64,000 bases of DNA from Wolfiporia cocos (lineage: Eukaryota > Basidiomycota > Agaricomycetes > Polyporales > Phaeolaceae), in the NCBI GenBank assembly GCA_029448655.1, contig JACCLO010000005.1:1798001-1862000 (forward strand), in the 5' to 3' direction. The position numbers and the translations under genes were made by a program. The notes beneath the pieces were generated by a model. That model was not told the DNA's origin, searched no databases, and was given only the letters and a program-made list of their open reading frames with translations. This document shows positions 24,760 to 36,757 of this stretch, piece after piece (the first letter of the stretch is position 1; the number at the start of each line of letters is the position of its first letter).

Positions 24760-27112
24760 ATGGCAGAGAAAGACGCGACCGCAAGGCTCAGGCGAGCGGT
24801 CAAAGGTGCGCAGGCTTGCCATATATGCGATGCTCTGGTCCTCTGAGGCAGCCCTGCACAGAGAACAATCTCTTTCTGGTCAAGAGACTCGTCAAGAGAA
24901 CTGACACGCGCAATGTGGACCCGACCAACAAGCGTTACACCTCTCTGGCCTGGGCTGCTGTTCTCGGACACGAGGAGACCTTCGAGTTCTTGCTCAGTAG
25001 TGGTCACGATGACCTCGAGTATAGCAAGGTCGGTATCAGATCTCTTCGTGCGAGCCACCAATTCACGCCCTATTATGCTCTGAATATCTCGCTGCTTGAT
25101 TGTGTCTGGCATGCAATCTCGTCTGCCAATGTCGTTGGTCTGCGGCGATCGCTCTTCGTATTGCAATGTCTATAACTCCGCTCTTCACGAACCGCCGCGC
25201 TCACTCGGCGACTGTCTCGCTCCGATGACCTTGTGACGACCATCCTACATACACCCGGCGACTACACTTTTGGCTCATGCTCTGTCCACTGCCACTCTCT
25301 CGCGTCTACACTATGTCTAAAATGGAATACTCTCGCCATCTGCTTCTGTGACTAAAATGTGCGAATAATGAAACAGGACTCCGACAACAATACGATCCTA
25401 ATACTGCTAGCCGACGCTCGACCACCTGTCACGGGCCCTTACGCCTCGGGTCCGGGCGATCACGAATTTCTCAGCGCGACGTTGCGGATGGCGCGTCTCT
25501 ATTATGACCGCTATCCAGACACCTTGGATTGGGCTAATGCGGAGGGGAAGACGGCACTCCATGTCGCAGCGCTGAGAGGGAATGAGGAGCTAGTGCGGGT
25601 ACGTTCCATTGCTTCTGAGCACGGAAGAAGACTATAATTTGATTTGCGCATAGATGTTGTGTGATCTCGGCGCAGATTTTGATCTCGCCGATAACGAAGG
25701 CAATACGCCACTACATTAGTGAGTAATTCTATCCATTCTGGGAGGCCTGTACCCATATGGTGGCATAGTGCGAGCGCATGGGGACATATACCTGTGAGTG
25801 CGTTCATATATCACACTGTGATGGCGCTGATAGCGCGGCAGATTGTGCAGCTTCTCATAGAACGAGGGTGTTCATTTGCGGCTCGGAATAACGAAAACTT
25901 CACGCCGTCAGATTATGCATATTCGTACGTACAGACGGTCTGTCTACCCCGTGCCAGACTGACAATGTTTCCAGAATCAGCACAAGAGACACACTACAGG
26001 ACACGGCCCGGGCGCAGTACGAATTGAAGAAGAAGGTTCGCATGGCCAGTCTCCATCCACAGGGCAGAGGTATTACCCCAGAACCCATTGTTCCACCTCC
26101 GCCACGAGCATACTATGCGCATCGCTCCAATGGGTCTGCGCGGATGCGCAGTGGGTCGGGTACGAGCCGTACCACGACTACTTCCGACAGCGGTGACTTG
26201 TTTGAGAGCGCTCAACCTCACTCATCGCATAGCCAGCCATCGATCACGTCGTCCCTATCACCGTCTCGCTATCCCCTCCCATTGCCTTCTGGCTCTTACT
26301 CTCCCGCTCAACCGTCCGCTAGTTCGTCCGGCAGCACTGCATTTTCCACCGTCAACTCTCCTTCACCCCAGCCACATGTCGGCTCTTCCCTCACAGGCAT
26401 TGCGAACCCAGCCGCGGCGCTATCACCAATAGCGACCCGCATGCGCGAGCGGGATGCGGACGCCATGGAGAAGTATAAATTGCGGCAACGTAGTGGGAGT
26501 GCCGCCACAACGTCCACGGACGCGCAGTCTTATACTAGCTCCTCGGTAGGACCTACTCCCGATGGTGACGACATCAAGCCCCTGGGCACGCTCACAGCCG
26601 GCTCCGTTGCACCTCGACGTCGGTTGCGTCCGTCGGCTTCTGCAGCCCAACTCCGCAGTAGCCCTCAGCCTCCCTCCCTCCTCCAAGTGACGCCATCACA
26701 GCCGGACTCGCCCCGTCACAGGTCGGGAACCAGCCCTGCGATGCTGAGTCATATTACACCCCCGGTGTCCCCATCATCAACGCATGAGTCCAACACAGCT
26801 CATACACCGACGCAGAGCATGTCGCGACCGACGCTTCGTCGACGGGAGGAATACCTTTCCAACGAATTGTTCATTGGTCCGTCCGACGACTATGCCAGTT
26901 TCCCTCCCCCGCCGAACGAGGAGCCCATTGAGCGCACGCGTACCATCACACCTACCACAGCGACAGCACCGACATCCCCCGCGAGTACCTCGTCCCATTC
27001 GCGACGGTCACCGTTCAATTTGCTTTCATCACATAAGTCCAGTCCGGATGCACAGATTGCCGCGAGCAGCGGTCACAGAAGAAATGCATCTGTGAACGCG
27101 GTGGTTCGATAG
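24760..27112 (+). CDS. Ankyrin-repeat protein with long Ser/Thr/Pro-rich tail
   Basis: Exons 24760-24805, 24862-25028, 25377-25598, 25654-25718, 25769-25793, 25842-25924 and 25975-27112 give 581 residues. Ankyrin repeats occupy roughly residues 1-205: RYTSLAWAAVLGHEETFEFLL, then a diverged repeat, GKTALHVAALRGNEELVR, GNTPLHY...GHIPIVQLLIERG and NNENFTPSDYA. The rest, about 375 residues, is Ser/Thr/Pro-rich and probably disordered (many SPSP, RSGTSP and similar sites). It is likely a cytosolic scaffold or adaptor; the partner cannot be told. The intron 25029-25376 is 348 nt, six times the usual length, with a GTCGGT donor; a missed exon there is possible, but the join SK|DSDNNT matches the expected repeat. 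Domain certain, function unknown. Confidence 0.82.
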
Positions 27113-27548
27113 ATCTGGCATCTTCTCACTGGACTGAACTTCTTGAACCATTGGGGACTGAGAGGGATTGTAGAATCATATGTATCATGAACTCACAACT
27201 TGTAGGCTCTGCTCGTGCTCATGTTTAGCTGTGCCATTATATACGCTTCATCGTCCTCGTCCGCGCATGCAATCATGTTCACACAGAACACGTATCTTAT
27301 TGTGCATTCCTTTCCATGTACTCCTACGTATATATCGAAATGTTTATGCCACACACCTTCACTCCGGTCTGCTGTTCGCCCACGTGCCACGGCCTGGTCC
27401 TTCGGTTGTTTCCGCTTACGCCAATACACCGACGTTCCTGCATGCAGTCCATAAGGCGCAGCCGCCGGGGAATCCGCTTTATATTACTTGTAGCGCCCCC
27501 GACAGGCTCTTGCCATCTCCTCGCAGCTCTCTGAGCATTCGCCGCGAA
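27113..27548. other. Spacer between ankyrin and transporter genes
   Basis: Holds the 3' UTR of the ankyrin gene and the promoter of the transporter gene. A TTTATATTA sequence about 65-75 bp before the transporter start is a weak TATA candidate. Confidence 0.45.
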
Positions 27549-30141
27549 ATGCCTTTCCCGACCACAGCGGACGCGGATCCCGACCCGACCACCCAGATCG
27601 CATGGCCTTCGCGGAGCGGAAAGCGCATCCGCGAACAGACCCCGCAGGACGCGCTTGTCAATGACGAGGGGGAAGATAGCCTCGGCGCGCAGGGGAATGG
27701 CAAGAAGAGGGCAGACCCGCAGGAGGATCCAGGCGTGCGGAGAATGTCCACGCGCGACCTCATCAACCTGAGTGTGTCTATGGCGGGATCGCAGGTGGCG
27801 TGGACGGTTGAGCTCGGGTGAGCGGGATGCGTGCTTGCGCTGCGGGCGTGCTGACTGGCGGATATTGGATGCAGTTACGGGACTCCGTTTCTGCTTTCAC
27901 TTGGTCTCTCGGAGACACTGACTAGCCTGGTGTGGCTTGCTGGACCCATTAGTGGCTTAGTTGCGCAGCCTGTCATAGGTGAGTCGCGAAGGTATATTAC
28001 GTCGTGCATAAGGTCATGAGATTGCATTTCACATTCAGGTGCGATATCAGACGCGTCGACGTCCAAATACAGGCGACGATACTGGGTCGTCCTGTCTACC
28101 CTCGTCCTGGTGATATCTACTGTGACATTGGCGTATTGCCAGAATATAGCTGCATTCCTTGTTGACATCCTCGGTGGAGGAGCGGGAAGCTGGGACCCCA
28201 AGTGGACCAAGTCTGTGAGTCTGAGGTCCCGCGCGATGCATGAGCATGCTAGACAGTATCCCTGATATAGGTAGAGAACACCGCTATTGGATTGGCGGTT
28301 GTCTCCTTTTATCTCTTGGATTTTGCCCTCAATGCGCTGCAAGCATCTCTCAGGAATCTACTATTGGATGTTACTCCTCCCGAACAGCTGAATGCAGGAA
28401 ATGCATGGCACAGCAGGATGCTTAACGCTGGTAACATCGTAGGCTATGGATTCGGTATGTCACAAATCTGGCCCATCTCGATAAATTCCTGACCGTGAGC
28501 CTAGGCTTTTTGCCATTGGCCAAAATGCCTGTGCTACGTCTCCTGGGCGGAGATCAGTTCCGCAAGTTCTGCGTTGTTAGCATGACGATTCTAGTCATTA
28601 CTGTATGGATTACCTGTTTCACGCAAGAAGAGAAGGAACGCGAGTCTCTACGCATTGAGAAGGGGTAAGGTTTATCACATGCGAACTGCTCTAGCTGACG
28701 GCTACGACAGGCACAAATTGAAGGACATTATCGACAACATCTATAACGCGATTGTTAAATTGCCGAGGCCCATCAGGCGCGTGTGCTATGTTCAGGTCTT
28801 CGCGTTCATGGGCTGGTGAGTAGCCATAGCGTTGTATGGAAAAACATGCTGATTGTACGATATCGTCTAGGTTCCCATTCCTATTCTATGCGTAAGTAGG
28901 ATGCTCTTCCATTAAACTCAGCTAGCGAACCTCCCACGATGCAGAACGACCTACATCGGACAAGTAATGGCATACGAACTCCAACAGGACCCTGACCAAG
29001 ACATCGCCACGCGTACGGGCGAATTCGCGATGTTGATTTACAGCATAGGTATCTCGGATCCCTCAATGGCTACGAACGCTGCCTGATGTATATTTTATAG
29101 TGGCTGTTACAGCAGGTGCAACCCTCCCACACCTCGCTCGCCGTGACAGTCGTCTGCTTCCTCAAGAAGAAGAGGACGAGGACACCGAGCTGGCCCGGCT
29201 GAGAGCGACTGTTCGCGAATGGCGAGCGGAGGCTGCTCTGAAAGGACGGCCTATGCGGCTGCCGTGGATGCCGTTCTTATTGAGGAACATCTGGTCCGGC
29301 GCGATGGTTCTCTTCGGCGCAATCACGTTCTCAACATTCTTTATCACCAAAGTCTGGCAGGTCAGTATGATATGTGCGTCGTGCCATTCATATTCTCAAC
29401 ATGAACAATCTGCAGGCAACCATCGCTGTCAGTCTGGTAGGAATCTGCTGGGCTGTAGCGTGCTGGGTGCCCTTTGCCATCATCATGGAGGTAGGCCACA
29501 TTCATTCCTCACACATTTCTGCATAGACCATCGATATTGTTTCCAGTTCCTAAAGGAACAAGAACAAGAGACGTCTGTCACAGAAGAGGCCGAGGGATAC
29601 AGACAATCATCACACAGTCGCACAAGGTCCTCATCCGCAGGGCACCGCATACATGAAAACCACAACGAGCGCGCACCATTACTTCAGCGTCGCCGCTCGT
29701 TCGACCAGCAGGATGCTGAGACTCCCGGCACACAAGCCAGTCCTGTCGCAGGAGGCACGATCCTGGGCATCCACAACTTGGCGATCGTGTTCCCCCAATT
29801 CATCGTAAGTACGGGATATACAAGTGTTCCGCTGATCAATAATATCGTGTAGATTGCACTCGTATCGAGCGCGATCTTCCACGTTGTCGATGCCGATGTG
29901 GACAATGACCCGTCACACCACACGACGTACTACGGAAAGAACGGCGTCGCGTGGGTCCTGCGATTCGGCGGATTGTGCGCTTTGGTACGTGCCCTGCTTC
30001 AATGGCAATAGAGTCGCGCTAATCTCATCCATGCAGTTCGGCTCCGTCATTGCACGCATGGTCCCGCCTACTCGCACGGAGAAGGAGATGCGTAGGCGGC
30101 TTGCCGAGCTCAAGATCCTCCAAGAGGAAGATACGCCTTGA
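27549..30141 (+). CDS. Sucrose/alpha-glucoside-type MFS (GPH) transporter
   Basis: Plasma-membrane sugar/H+ symporter of the glycoside-pentoside-hexuronide type, closest in style to plant sucrose carriers and S. pombe Sut1. Thirteen exons (27549-27817, 27875-27978, 28039-28214, 28271-28454, 28505-28664, 28711-28815, 28871-28891, 28945-29048, 29101-29360, 29416-29490, 29547-29804, 29853-29984, 30037-30141) give 650 residues. A hydrophilic N-terminus of about 75 residues is followed by twelve expected membrane segments. Family motifs are SVSMAGSQVAWTVELGYGTPFL (first helix), GLVAQPVIGAISD, SKYRRRYWV and ASLRNLLLDVTPPEQLNAGNAW. The N-terminal and two internal loops are acidic. One exon is only 21 nt. 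Substrate specificity cannot be read from sequence; sucrose or maltose are the likely candidates. It converges on DPH6 with 112 bp between stop codons. Confidence 0.85.
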
Positions 30142-30253
30142 CCTCACAGACTCCGTTGTAAGATCAAATCAGGATGTACAACACTATCGCATATTTTATC
30201 GATCTCTCATCATTAGCGCATGGTTCGATTTGCAGTCATGTAGTTTCAGTGGA

Positions 30254-32855
30254 CTAGACACCAATAATGAACATGGCGTAATCCCAGTCGTCGAAGTCCC
30301 TTGATGCGATGTGGCGACATGGTATTGATGTAATCGGCAACTCCGATGACGGTCTGAAGTGAGTATCGAATGTTTGGCGGACTGCAGGAGGCGTGAGTCG
30401 CGGCTCAGCAATTGCAGTGAGAAGCAGCCTACATGAAGACACTCCGGAAGGCTTATAGAATAGCCTGACCGACAGTGCGCCCTGCAAGACAGCCTGAAGG
30501 GAAGGGACGTTCTTGAGGCCGGACGCAATGCTACACACATCGCCATGAAAGCATATTAGCGCCACAGACGACGTGCTCTCGTTGAACGTCGATATTTCCC
30601 AGTGTATGCGCCCATTCTCGAGGTTCGCGATGTCGCCTGCGGAGGTTAAGATGAGAATGGTCTTGACAGAGGCAACTAGCTGACCTTGCACAAATTGTGC
30701 TGTGACAGATTGAAGCACTGAATCGTCTTCGTCCGCCACCATGCACTGCCCCGTATGCATCAATACCTGCTTCTCGACTAACGCTCCCTTCGGGAGTGCA
30801 GGAACGACCAAAAATAGTGTGGGGGACGGGACATCCTGTGAAGACCGTTTGCCGTTCAGCGCAGCCCTCCAGAAGTAGGACGTATATCCCTTACCGATCT
30901 GAATGCCGCTACGGCCGCCCTGACATGGCACACGTCACCTGCGTTAACGAGCCAGTACAGCGCGCCCTGCTCGCACCCCGCCCAGCCGCCGCCCGAGTTA
31001 CTCTTGAGCGCGTCGACGACGCGTTCCGCGTGCTGGAACGCGAGCGCAGTCTCGAGCGCGAGCGAGGGCGGGGCGGGAAGCGCAAGGCTGGATGGGACGA
31101 GCCCGATCTGGCCGGAGATGAAGATCCGCTGGTCGACCTATCCGCAGCAGCAGCAGCAGAGATTGAGGGAGGATATCCCGTGAGAGACGCGAGGGACGCA
31201 CGACGATGGCCTGCGAGTATGGCCCGATGTTCGCGGGCGCCCAGTAGCTCAGGCCCTGGACGTGCAGTGCCGTGCGCTCCGCGGCGTTCACCTCCGCGTA
31301 CGCAACAGCCTCGAGCTTAACGCGCAGAGGGGCAGGGAGATCCGCGGCGACGCACGCGCGGGCGGGAGGCGCGGTGCCGAAGTGCGTGGCGTAGACCGCG
31401 TTGACGCGCGCGAAGAGGGACATGGAGGAGATGAGGACGGTCAGCGAGGAGACATGTTGCAGACGGAGGGAATGGGCGTGCAAGCGGTCTGCGAGAGTAC
31501 GGTCAGTCGGTGTGTGATATCATAGGGAAGGGTGGGACGTGCCGGCGAGGATTTGGAAGCATTCGCGGACTTCGTCTTCGAGCGAGATCTCGGCGGCATC
31601 GGGGGTGAGCGCGCGCGTTATGTCGGCGACGGCGACCCAGCGGCCGACTTGCTTGCTCGTTGTGCGGAGTGCAGGATGCTCCACGCTTCCTTCGTTCATT
31701 TGGTCATTGGTATCCTCATGTTCTGAGGAGGAAGCAGTTAAGAGTGATTGGGCAACCGCTTCGCGCACTTCCTCGAATTGTTCCGTGAGCAGTGAAGGAA
31801 CCGCTGGTCCCACAGTGGTGGATGTCGGCTTTGGTTCTAGTGTGGCGTTTTTAATGCGGAGGTATGCCACCACCGCGAAGTCGCTGTCTGAGTGTATAGC
31901 CGTTTCCACCTCGGTTCTTATAACCTGCGCTCAGACCAGTTTATCCGGGTTCATGTTTTGTGACCTACAGTTTGATGCGGTGTTTGAAGAGCGGACAGTC
32001 TAAGGTTAATGTCTCGTATTCACCACCTTCGCCGCAGATATGTGAGCCATAGAGATCGTTCTATGCTCCTTGTTAACGATCGCACGCTAAACAATGCGAG
32101 GCGACTCGCCAATTTCGTTAGAGTGGGTTGTATCTCTGCAAGCGTCTTCCCGAGATGTTTGACAGAGAGACCTATTCCAGCAACCTTGATGAGGATCGCC
32201 TCCATCCCCGCTTCGATCATTTCAGACAGAAGCTCGGCTTGGTCCCTTTGCCACAGATAGCATAGCGGCGTTAGACCTAAGCGGCGGCATCTATAGTATG
32301 CATTTGAGAAATGCCCCTTGAAGTGAATGGCATCCCTTACACATGCTCTACACGGACGCGCTGGTAGTTTGATAAAATGGCACCTACTGATACTCCTTCC
32401 ACGTCGGGGTGGTGACTCTGGCAATACGTCGGCTCAGCCGTATTAATCTCAAGACTGGATAGTTTGAGGATTACTTTGACAGTGGATAGTAGAGCGTACA
32501 AGTCCTCGGTCTCGTCCCCCTCTACGCCTCCGCTCTCCGCGGAGCTCCTTCCTCCATACTCCGAGCCTTGTTCGACGGCCGCGCCAGAGATGACTCTCCT
32601 GTACAGCGGCACATCCAAGGCGCGTGCCACAAGTTCTATCGCGTCCTGGCCCACCGTCTGATACAGGTACGAGTCCAGTTCCTCTAGGTGCACGCGGTCG
32701 GAGAGTGTCAGGCTGTGCTAGAGGAGGGTAATCGGACCTTTGCCATGCTCGGGACCCAGGGAGGCAGCGGCAACGAGTTGGTGGCCATTGCGGTGGCAGT
32801 GGAGAAGATTGTAGCAGCTGTCTTTGCCACCGCTGAGGAGCGCGACGTATTTCAT
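30254..32855 (-). CDS. DPH6: Diphthine--ammonia ligase Dph6 with RidA-like domains
   Basis: Catalyses the last step of diphthamide synthesis on elongation factor 2: ATP-dependent amidation of diphthine. Exons are 32855-32738, 32683-32475, 32417-32341, 32290-32110, 32060-31969, 31916-31543, 31488-31202, 31137-30895 and 30835-30254; 720 residues. The N-terminus MKYVALLSGGKDS carries the PP-loop ATP-binding motif SGGKDS. The Dph6 core continues through ELDSYLYQTVGQDAIEL, VRVEHVCRRLGLTPLCYLW, GIGLSVKHLGKTL and LYGSHICGEGGEYETLTLD. Two RidA/YjgF-like domains follow, as in yeast Dph6 (SLFARVNAVYATHFG...PPARACVA; WAPANIGPYSQAIV...ISGQIGL). Two introns begin with GC instead of GT (32061-32109 and 31489-31542); no in-frame GT alternative was found. 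The gene is complete. Confidence 0.92.
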
Positions 32856-33811
32856 GATTATCCAGCGACTCGAGCGTGGACGAACGCGAAGACACGCTCG
32901 GCACAGTGATCGAACGCGATCGAGCGCTAGTAGCCATCAATCATCGTGCAAAGCGGAAAACATGTCGGCTCGCATCAGACTTGATATGCATCTAATATAT
33001 CGTTGACTATTTCATCGTGGAAACCACTATGGTGAACCTCTCCCCCTGATCGTCCATTCCATAAATCGTCAAATCATTCAATTCTGCCAAAACACTACAC
33101 ATATTTGCCATGATTCGAGAGTGAGCTATCGAAGTTGACATTGCCAGATGGGCGTTGACGGCACGCGGACGGCGCACCACACGTACGCATCACACGTACG
33201 TGCCACACAATCCTCGAGGCCTCAGGCCTCAGGAATCCGCACAAGTAATTACAAATTGCGTGATTTTGTGAATATGGGTTGATCAAATTCATTCTCGACA
33301 GCATGCGTACACCGTGAAGAACGAGCACTTCGCACAATCCAAGTCGATGCCATGTTTACTTCGTTGGCAGAGATGGAATCGGCCCACGTTGATCTGTTGT
33401 GTCATTTTGCGGGAAACCGGTGTTGAGTGGTGTACGCCACTCGCCACTCGTACAGTGCATGGACTTCGTGGCCCGGATCAATCCGATCAGCCACTGGCCA
33501 CATAGACGCCTACTGATAAACACAATCGCATTTCCTGCACTCTCTTCTCCAAACTTTCACTTCCTCGTCCTGCACGACGTACATTCTCCGTACCAATCTG
33601 AATATGGTAGGACGCTGCTCATCAGTACCCATGTTTTGGGCTATCTGACGATGACTACCTACCTCAGGACACCCAAGGCGATCAAAATGCACGCCACACA
33701 GCGCTGCATATCGACAAGGGGGATAGTGGGCAATATTGGCGACAACAGCATCCTATAGGGCATCCAAGCACACGCAGAGCAGACAAAGAATCTTGCTTAT
33801 CGCCCCTTTCT
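32856..33811. other. Intergenic, left edge of the accessory island
   Basis: Promoter side of DPH6, then AT-richer DNA with no supported coding region. It marks the change from conserved genes to orphan genes. Confidence 0.5.
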
Positions 33812-34184
33812 ATGGACAACCGACAGGCAACGTGGTCATGGTGGGCTTCGACGGTTCTTGGCCTTGTGGCCGGCCTCCCGCCCGAGATCGCTAGAGCCTA
33901 CCGCGACGTCCTCGTCGAAGACCTGAATGGGTCTTTGAAGGACGCGTACAAGCGTCGTGATCCCGTCGATGCTAGTGGCGGTGTCGAAATTGTTCAGCCG
34001 CGGCCTCGGTACCCGACGGAGGATTTCACGCGCATCCTCAAGGGATCTTGGGAGATTAAGAGGGTGGATGGCCTAAGTCACGGAATGGTTGTAGTTGTGC
34101 CAGGCAACGAGGAAAACGTGAGTGTCGCCGTAGCAATACTATAACCATTCCGTGACTTACCAGGTAACAAAAGTCGGGGCCTAA
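33812..34184 (+). CDS. Orphan protein A, 108 aa
   Basis: Two exons, 33812-34117 and 34164-34184, give 108 residues ending VTKVGA. The tiny second exon and its stop are conserved in the duplicated copy (40807-40827). The core reads GLVAGLPPEIARAYRD..., then GGVEIVQPRPRYPTEDFTRI and a hydrophobic MVVVVPGNEEN. No known domain. A 21-bp stem spans the donor site of the intron. The gene is part of a lineage-specific family: the copy at 40.49 kb has a 13-bp deletion. It may be an upstream exon set of the larger orphan gene that begins at 34646, but an in-frame stop argues for a separate unit. Confidence 0.45.
34074..34159. repeat. Hairpin spanning a predicted splice donor
   Basis: TAAGTCACGGAATGGTT (34074-34090) is the exact reverse complement of 34143-34159. 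Extended inward to 21 pairs it has one G-T pair. The loop contains the predicted 5' splice site (GTGAGT at 34118) and the right arm ends just before the acceptor. In the duplicated copy (40.72-40.80 kb) the stem is kept with 17 of 21 pairs, including one T-A to C-G change on both arms. Confidence 0.6.
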
Positions 34185-34645
34185 GCAAGGTCTTGGAACG
34201 AGGCCGCCGAGGCCGAGAGGTCCACGCCCAGCCCGTCGTGCCCGTACAATCTAGGGTGGATTTGTACGTGCGCTGGGTCTGCCTACATGTCATCTCATTA
34301 CTCAGCGCCATGATAGAACACAGATGCAGTCTGGTCAGACGCATAAACACGGGCATATGCGGAGATGCCGGACTGATCTGCAAAGATATTGTACCTTCGA
34401 ATGTACTGTAGCTAAATTGCCATCGCCATTGCGCAGAGGTAAATTGAACAACATCGGTAGTGGGCCTTGGTCGCTGTGTTGGCTCCAAAGAGCCTACTCC
34501 GCGAGCCATTTCTAAGGCCTGAGAGGGTGCAGAGGCGCGCTGGCACCGCCCACTACCTGTCCGTCGACGCTCAGTGAGTTGATGCAGTCGAAACACACTA
34601 AAGCATAATGGATCCCGCATCAACGGTTGAGAATCACATCCTTTC

Positions 34646-35835
34646 ATGAACGCAGAAACCAAATCAGCTTCATCAACGCGTGCAAAAGAGCAGGCAGACA
34701 ATGAGACCAACCCGCCACAGACGCGTAAGCGCTCGAACATAAAGGCAACTCCCAGCTCACCTCCTGGGCGTAGAAATAAGCAGGCGACGCGTTTCAAGGC
34801 CTTCGCGCGTCTCAAGCGCATAGTCTCCCTGTTGTTCTCTGGAGTCCAACGCACCACGCGTGCGCCTCAATCAGCGCCTCAATCAGCGGGAGATGCGAGC
34901 AACACGTACCATCAAATAGTCCCTGTCGCTGCAGTCGGTGCTGACCGCATCAGCAGAGATGAAGGGCTCGAGTGGCGGGACGCAGAGCCCATTGATTGCC
35001 GGCCCGCTAGCGATCGCGACTCCGATGAATTGTACGGAGACATGGATATGAACAGTCTGGGCACGGACGAGCTCGTCGATCAGGAGGTAGAGGTCTACGA
35101 AAATGACTACGACAATGGCGGGGTGGTCCAGTGTGCTGAGCCGGACAGCGAGCAAGCTTCATGCGCCATGGCCAGCGATGCATCATCTAACTCGGGTTTC
35201 ACTTTGCTCGAAGTCATCGACATCAAACTCGAGTGGATACTTGCTCGGCCTACGGTACCGCTCTCTGCAGAGGAGCTCTTGCGCTTTCCCGCAGGATATA
35301 GGGACTTTGCCTGGCCTACCTGGGATGTGAGCATCCTAAGCCAACATAACCAGATGGAAATAGAGGGTCGCATGGTGGAGGTTAGCTCAGACCGACTATG
35401 ATCCATTTGGGAATGTTGGCTTACCATTGACTGCCTTCTCTGCATCAATAGGTTGAGGATTGGTCCTCAGCCACTCCAAGCTCATCTGAGATCGTGATAG
35501 AGGGCCAAAATGCCTCCTTACCCTGCATTTACGACGCAGAAGGGAGCAGCACGGCCGTGGAGAGGTCTGAAGGTGACACATTTGCTGTCCGGAGGTACGT
35601 ATCTTCTCTCATAAGCATCTTTGAAGACTCGGTCCTCACGAACGCACGGCCCGTTCTACCGATAGCTATTACAGCGTCTAGCGCGACTGCGAAACCTCGA
35701 GGCGTTGGAAGGGCTGCATCTGAGATGTATCGAGAGACAGATAAAATGACGAAGTATATGTGCGCCGACAGGTTTCATATCCAAAACATCTGCGTGCACG
35801 ATGTCCAAGAGAGCGTGGAATGTGATCGGCCATAG
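34646..35835 (+). CDS. Orphan protein B, about 332 aa
   Basis: Model of three exons, 34646-35366, 35471-35594 and 35682-35835, with consistent phases; the first donor (GTCGCA) is weak. The N-terminal part is basic (TRKRSNIK, FKAFARLKRIVSLLFSG), the middle acidic, and a hydrophobic-aromatic block follows (TLLEVIDIKLEWILARP and LLRFPAGYRDFAWPTWD). No signal peptide. No family recognised. Relatives in this window are the pseudogene at 41.3-42.5 kb, orphan C at 38.9 kb (same basic start and exon plan) and a fragment near 40.3 kb. The 35228-35331 part is identical in DNA to the pseudogene. Expression and exact splicing are unproven. Confidence 0.5.
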
Positions 35836-36078
35836 GCACTCATCTTGTCGCGTCCAAATAGGACGTATGCGTCGAATGCGGGCGTACGCGTTGAGCACGG
35901 GTATGTCGGTTTCGAGCGAGGTTTTCAACTACGGGCATGTCAGTGAAGCAGATACAAAACGACAGCTGAGATGGAATATTCCGGGCTGCTTTTATTCTGA
36001 TGTGCATCAGGTCAGACTAACAAGGCCAAATAGGCCGGGCCCGCCCTTCTGGCGCGATGCCACAGCTGTAGTCTCGAT

Positions 36079-36165
36079 CAGACGTTCTGCCAGCGCACGT
36101 GCTGCTCGGGAGCACCCGAGCGGAGATCGAAAAACTGAAGACAAAGCGCGCTGGCGGAACGTCTG
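36079..36165. repeat. Subterminal hairpin in the left TIR
   Basis: CAGACGTTCTGCCAGCGC (36079-36096) pairs with 36148-36165, 17 Watson-Crick pairs and one G-T. Inside lies a smaller hairpin (GCTCGGG...CCCGAGC, 36104-36121) and a conserved core (GGAGATCGAAAAAC). Confidence 0.75.
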
Positions 36166-36757
36166 GTGGATTTCGATGGGGCGGATGTAGGTGACCCCCG
36201 TCTCGTGATCGCGAGGCGGGCGTCTACACGTCTACGCATCGCGCAAACGCGCAAAGTCGATGGCACGCTAACGACTTTGGAACACGTTAGCACCCTGCCC
36301 TGTCGTAGAAGTATTCTATGGATTTTTAATCCTGCCGATAACGGTAATCTTTTCGACTATGAAGACGACGAAGACGGGCTGAAGGAGCACGTTAAACCAG
36401 TTCGAAGACGCCGCATCAAGATCGTACGCGACGGCTACGCAATGCTCTCGATGAATCAGGCGACATAGCTCCAAGCTGGTCTTACTGATACTAGCATATA
36501 TGGACTCCGAAGATTTAGACTTGCCACTGTTTTTATAAGCTGCTTCGCGGGCTGCCTTCAGTAATACGTCGAAGTGCTTGTTGTCGAGATCATAGATAGT
36601 CTGCAAAAATGGCTTGCGAGGTATTCTATTGGCATGTATGTGCTAGAATACAGCGAGCGTGCGGCGGCGTATTGATCACAATTCGGGGAGGACGCGTAGA
36701 TGCATAGCCTCGCGGTCACGGGATAGGGTCACCTACATCCGCCCTAGCAAAATCCGC

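Noticed and set aside
30896..30939. A 30-nt intron in DPH6 near 30.91-30.94 kb
   Set aside because: Reading straight through keeps the frame and joins expected residues; 30 nt is too short for a spliceosomal intron here.
31138..31201. CAG-repeat expansion near 31145
   Set aside because: It is a short run of five CAG-type units inside a DPH6 intron, seen as the CTG-rich tract before the acceptor; too short to be of note.
31273..31488. Separate small RidA gene
   Set aside because: The RidA-like sequence is in phase with the upstream Dph6 core across splice sites, matching the known fungal Dph6 fusion.
36079..36165. Self-cleaving ribozyme in the TIR hairpin
   Set aside because: The core contains CGAAA-like sequence, but the conserved hammerhead CUGANGA element is missing, and it does not match the HDV layout that I know. 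Structure conservation is reported without a ribozyme claim.
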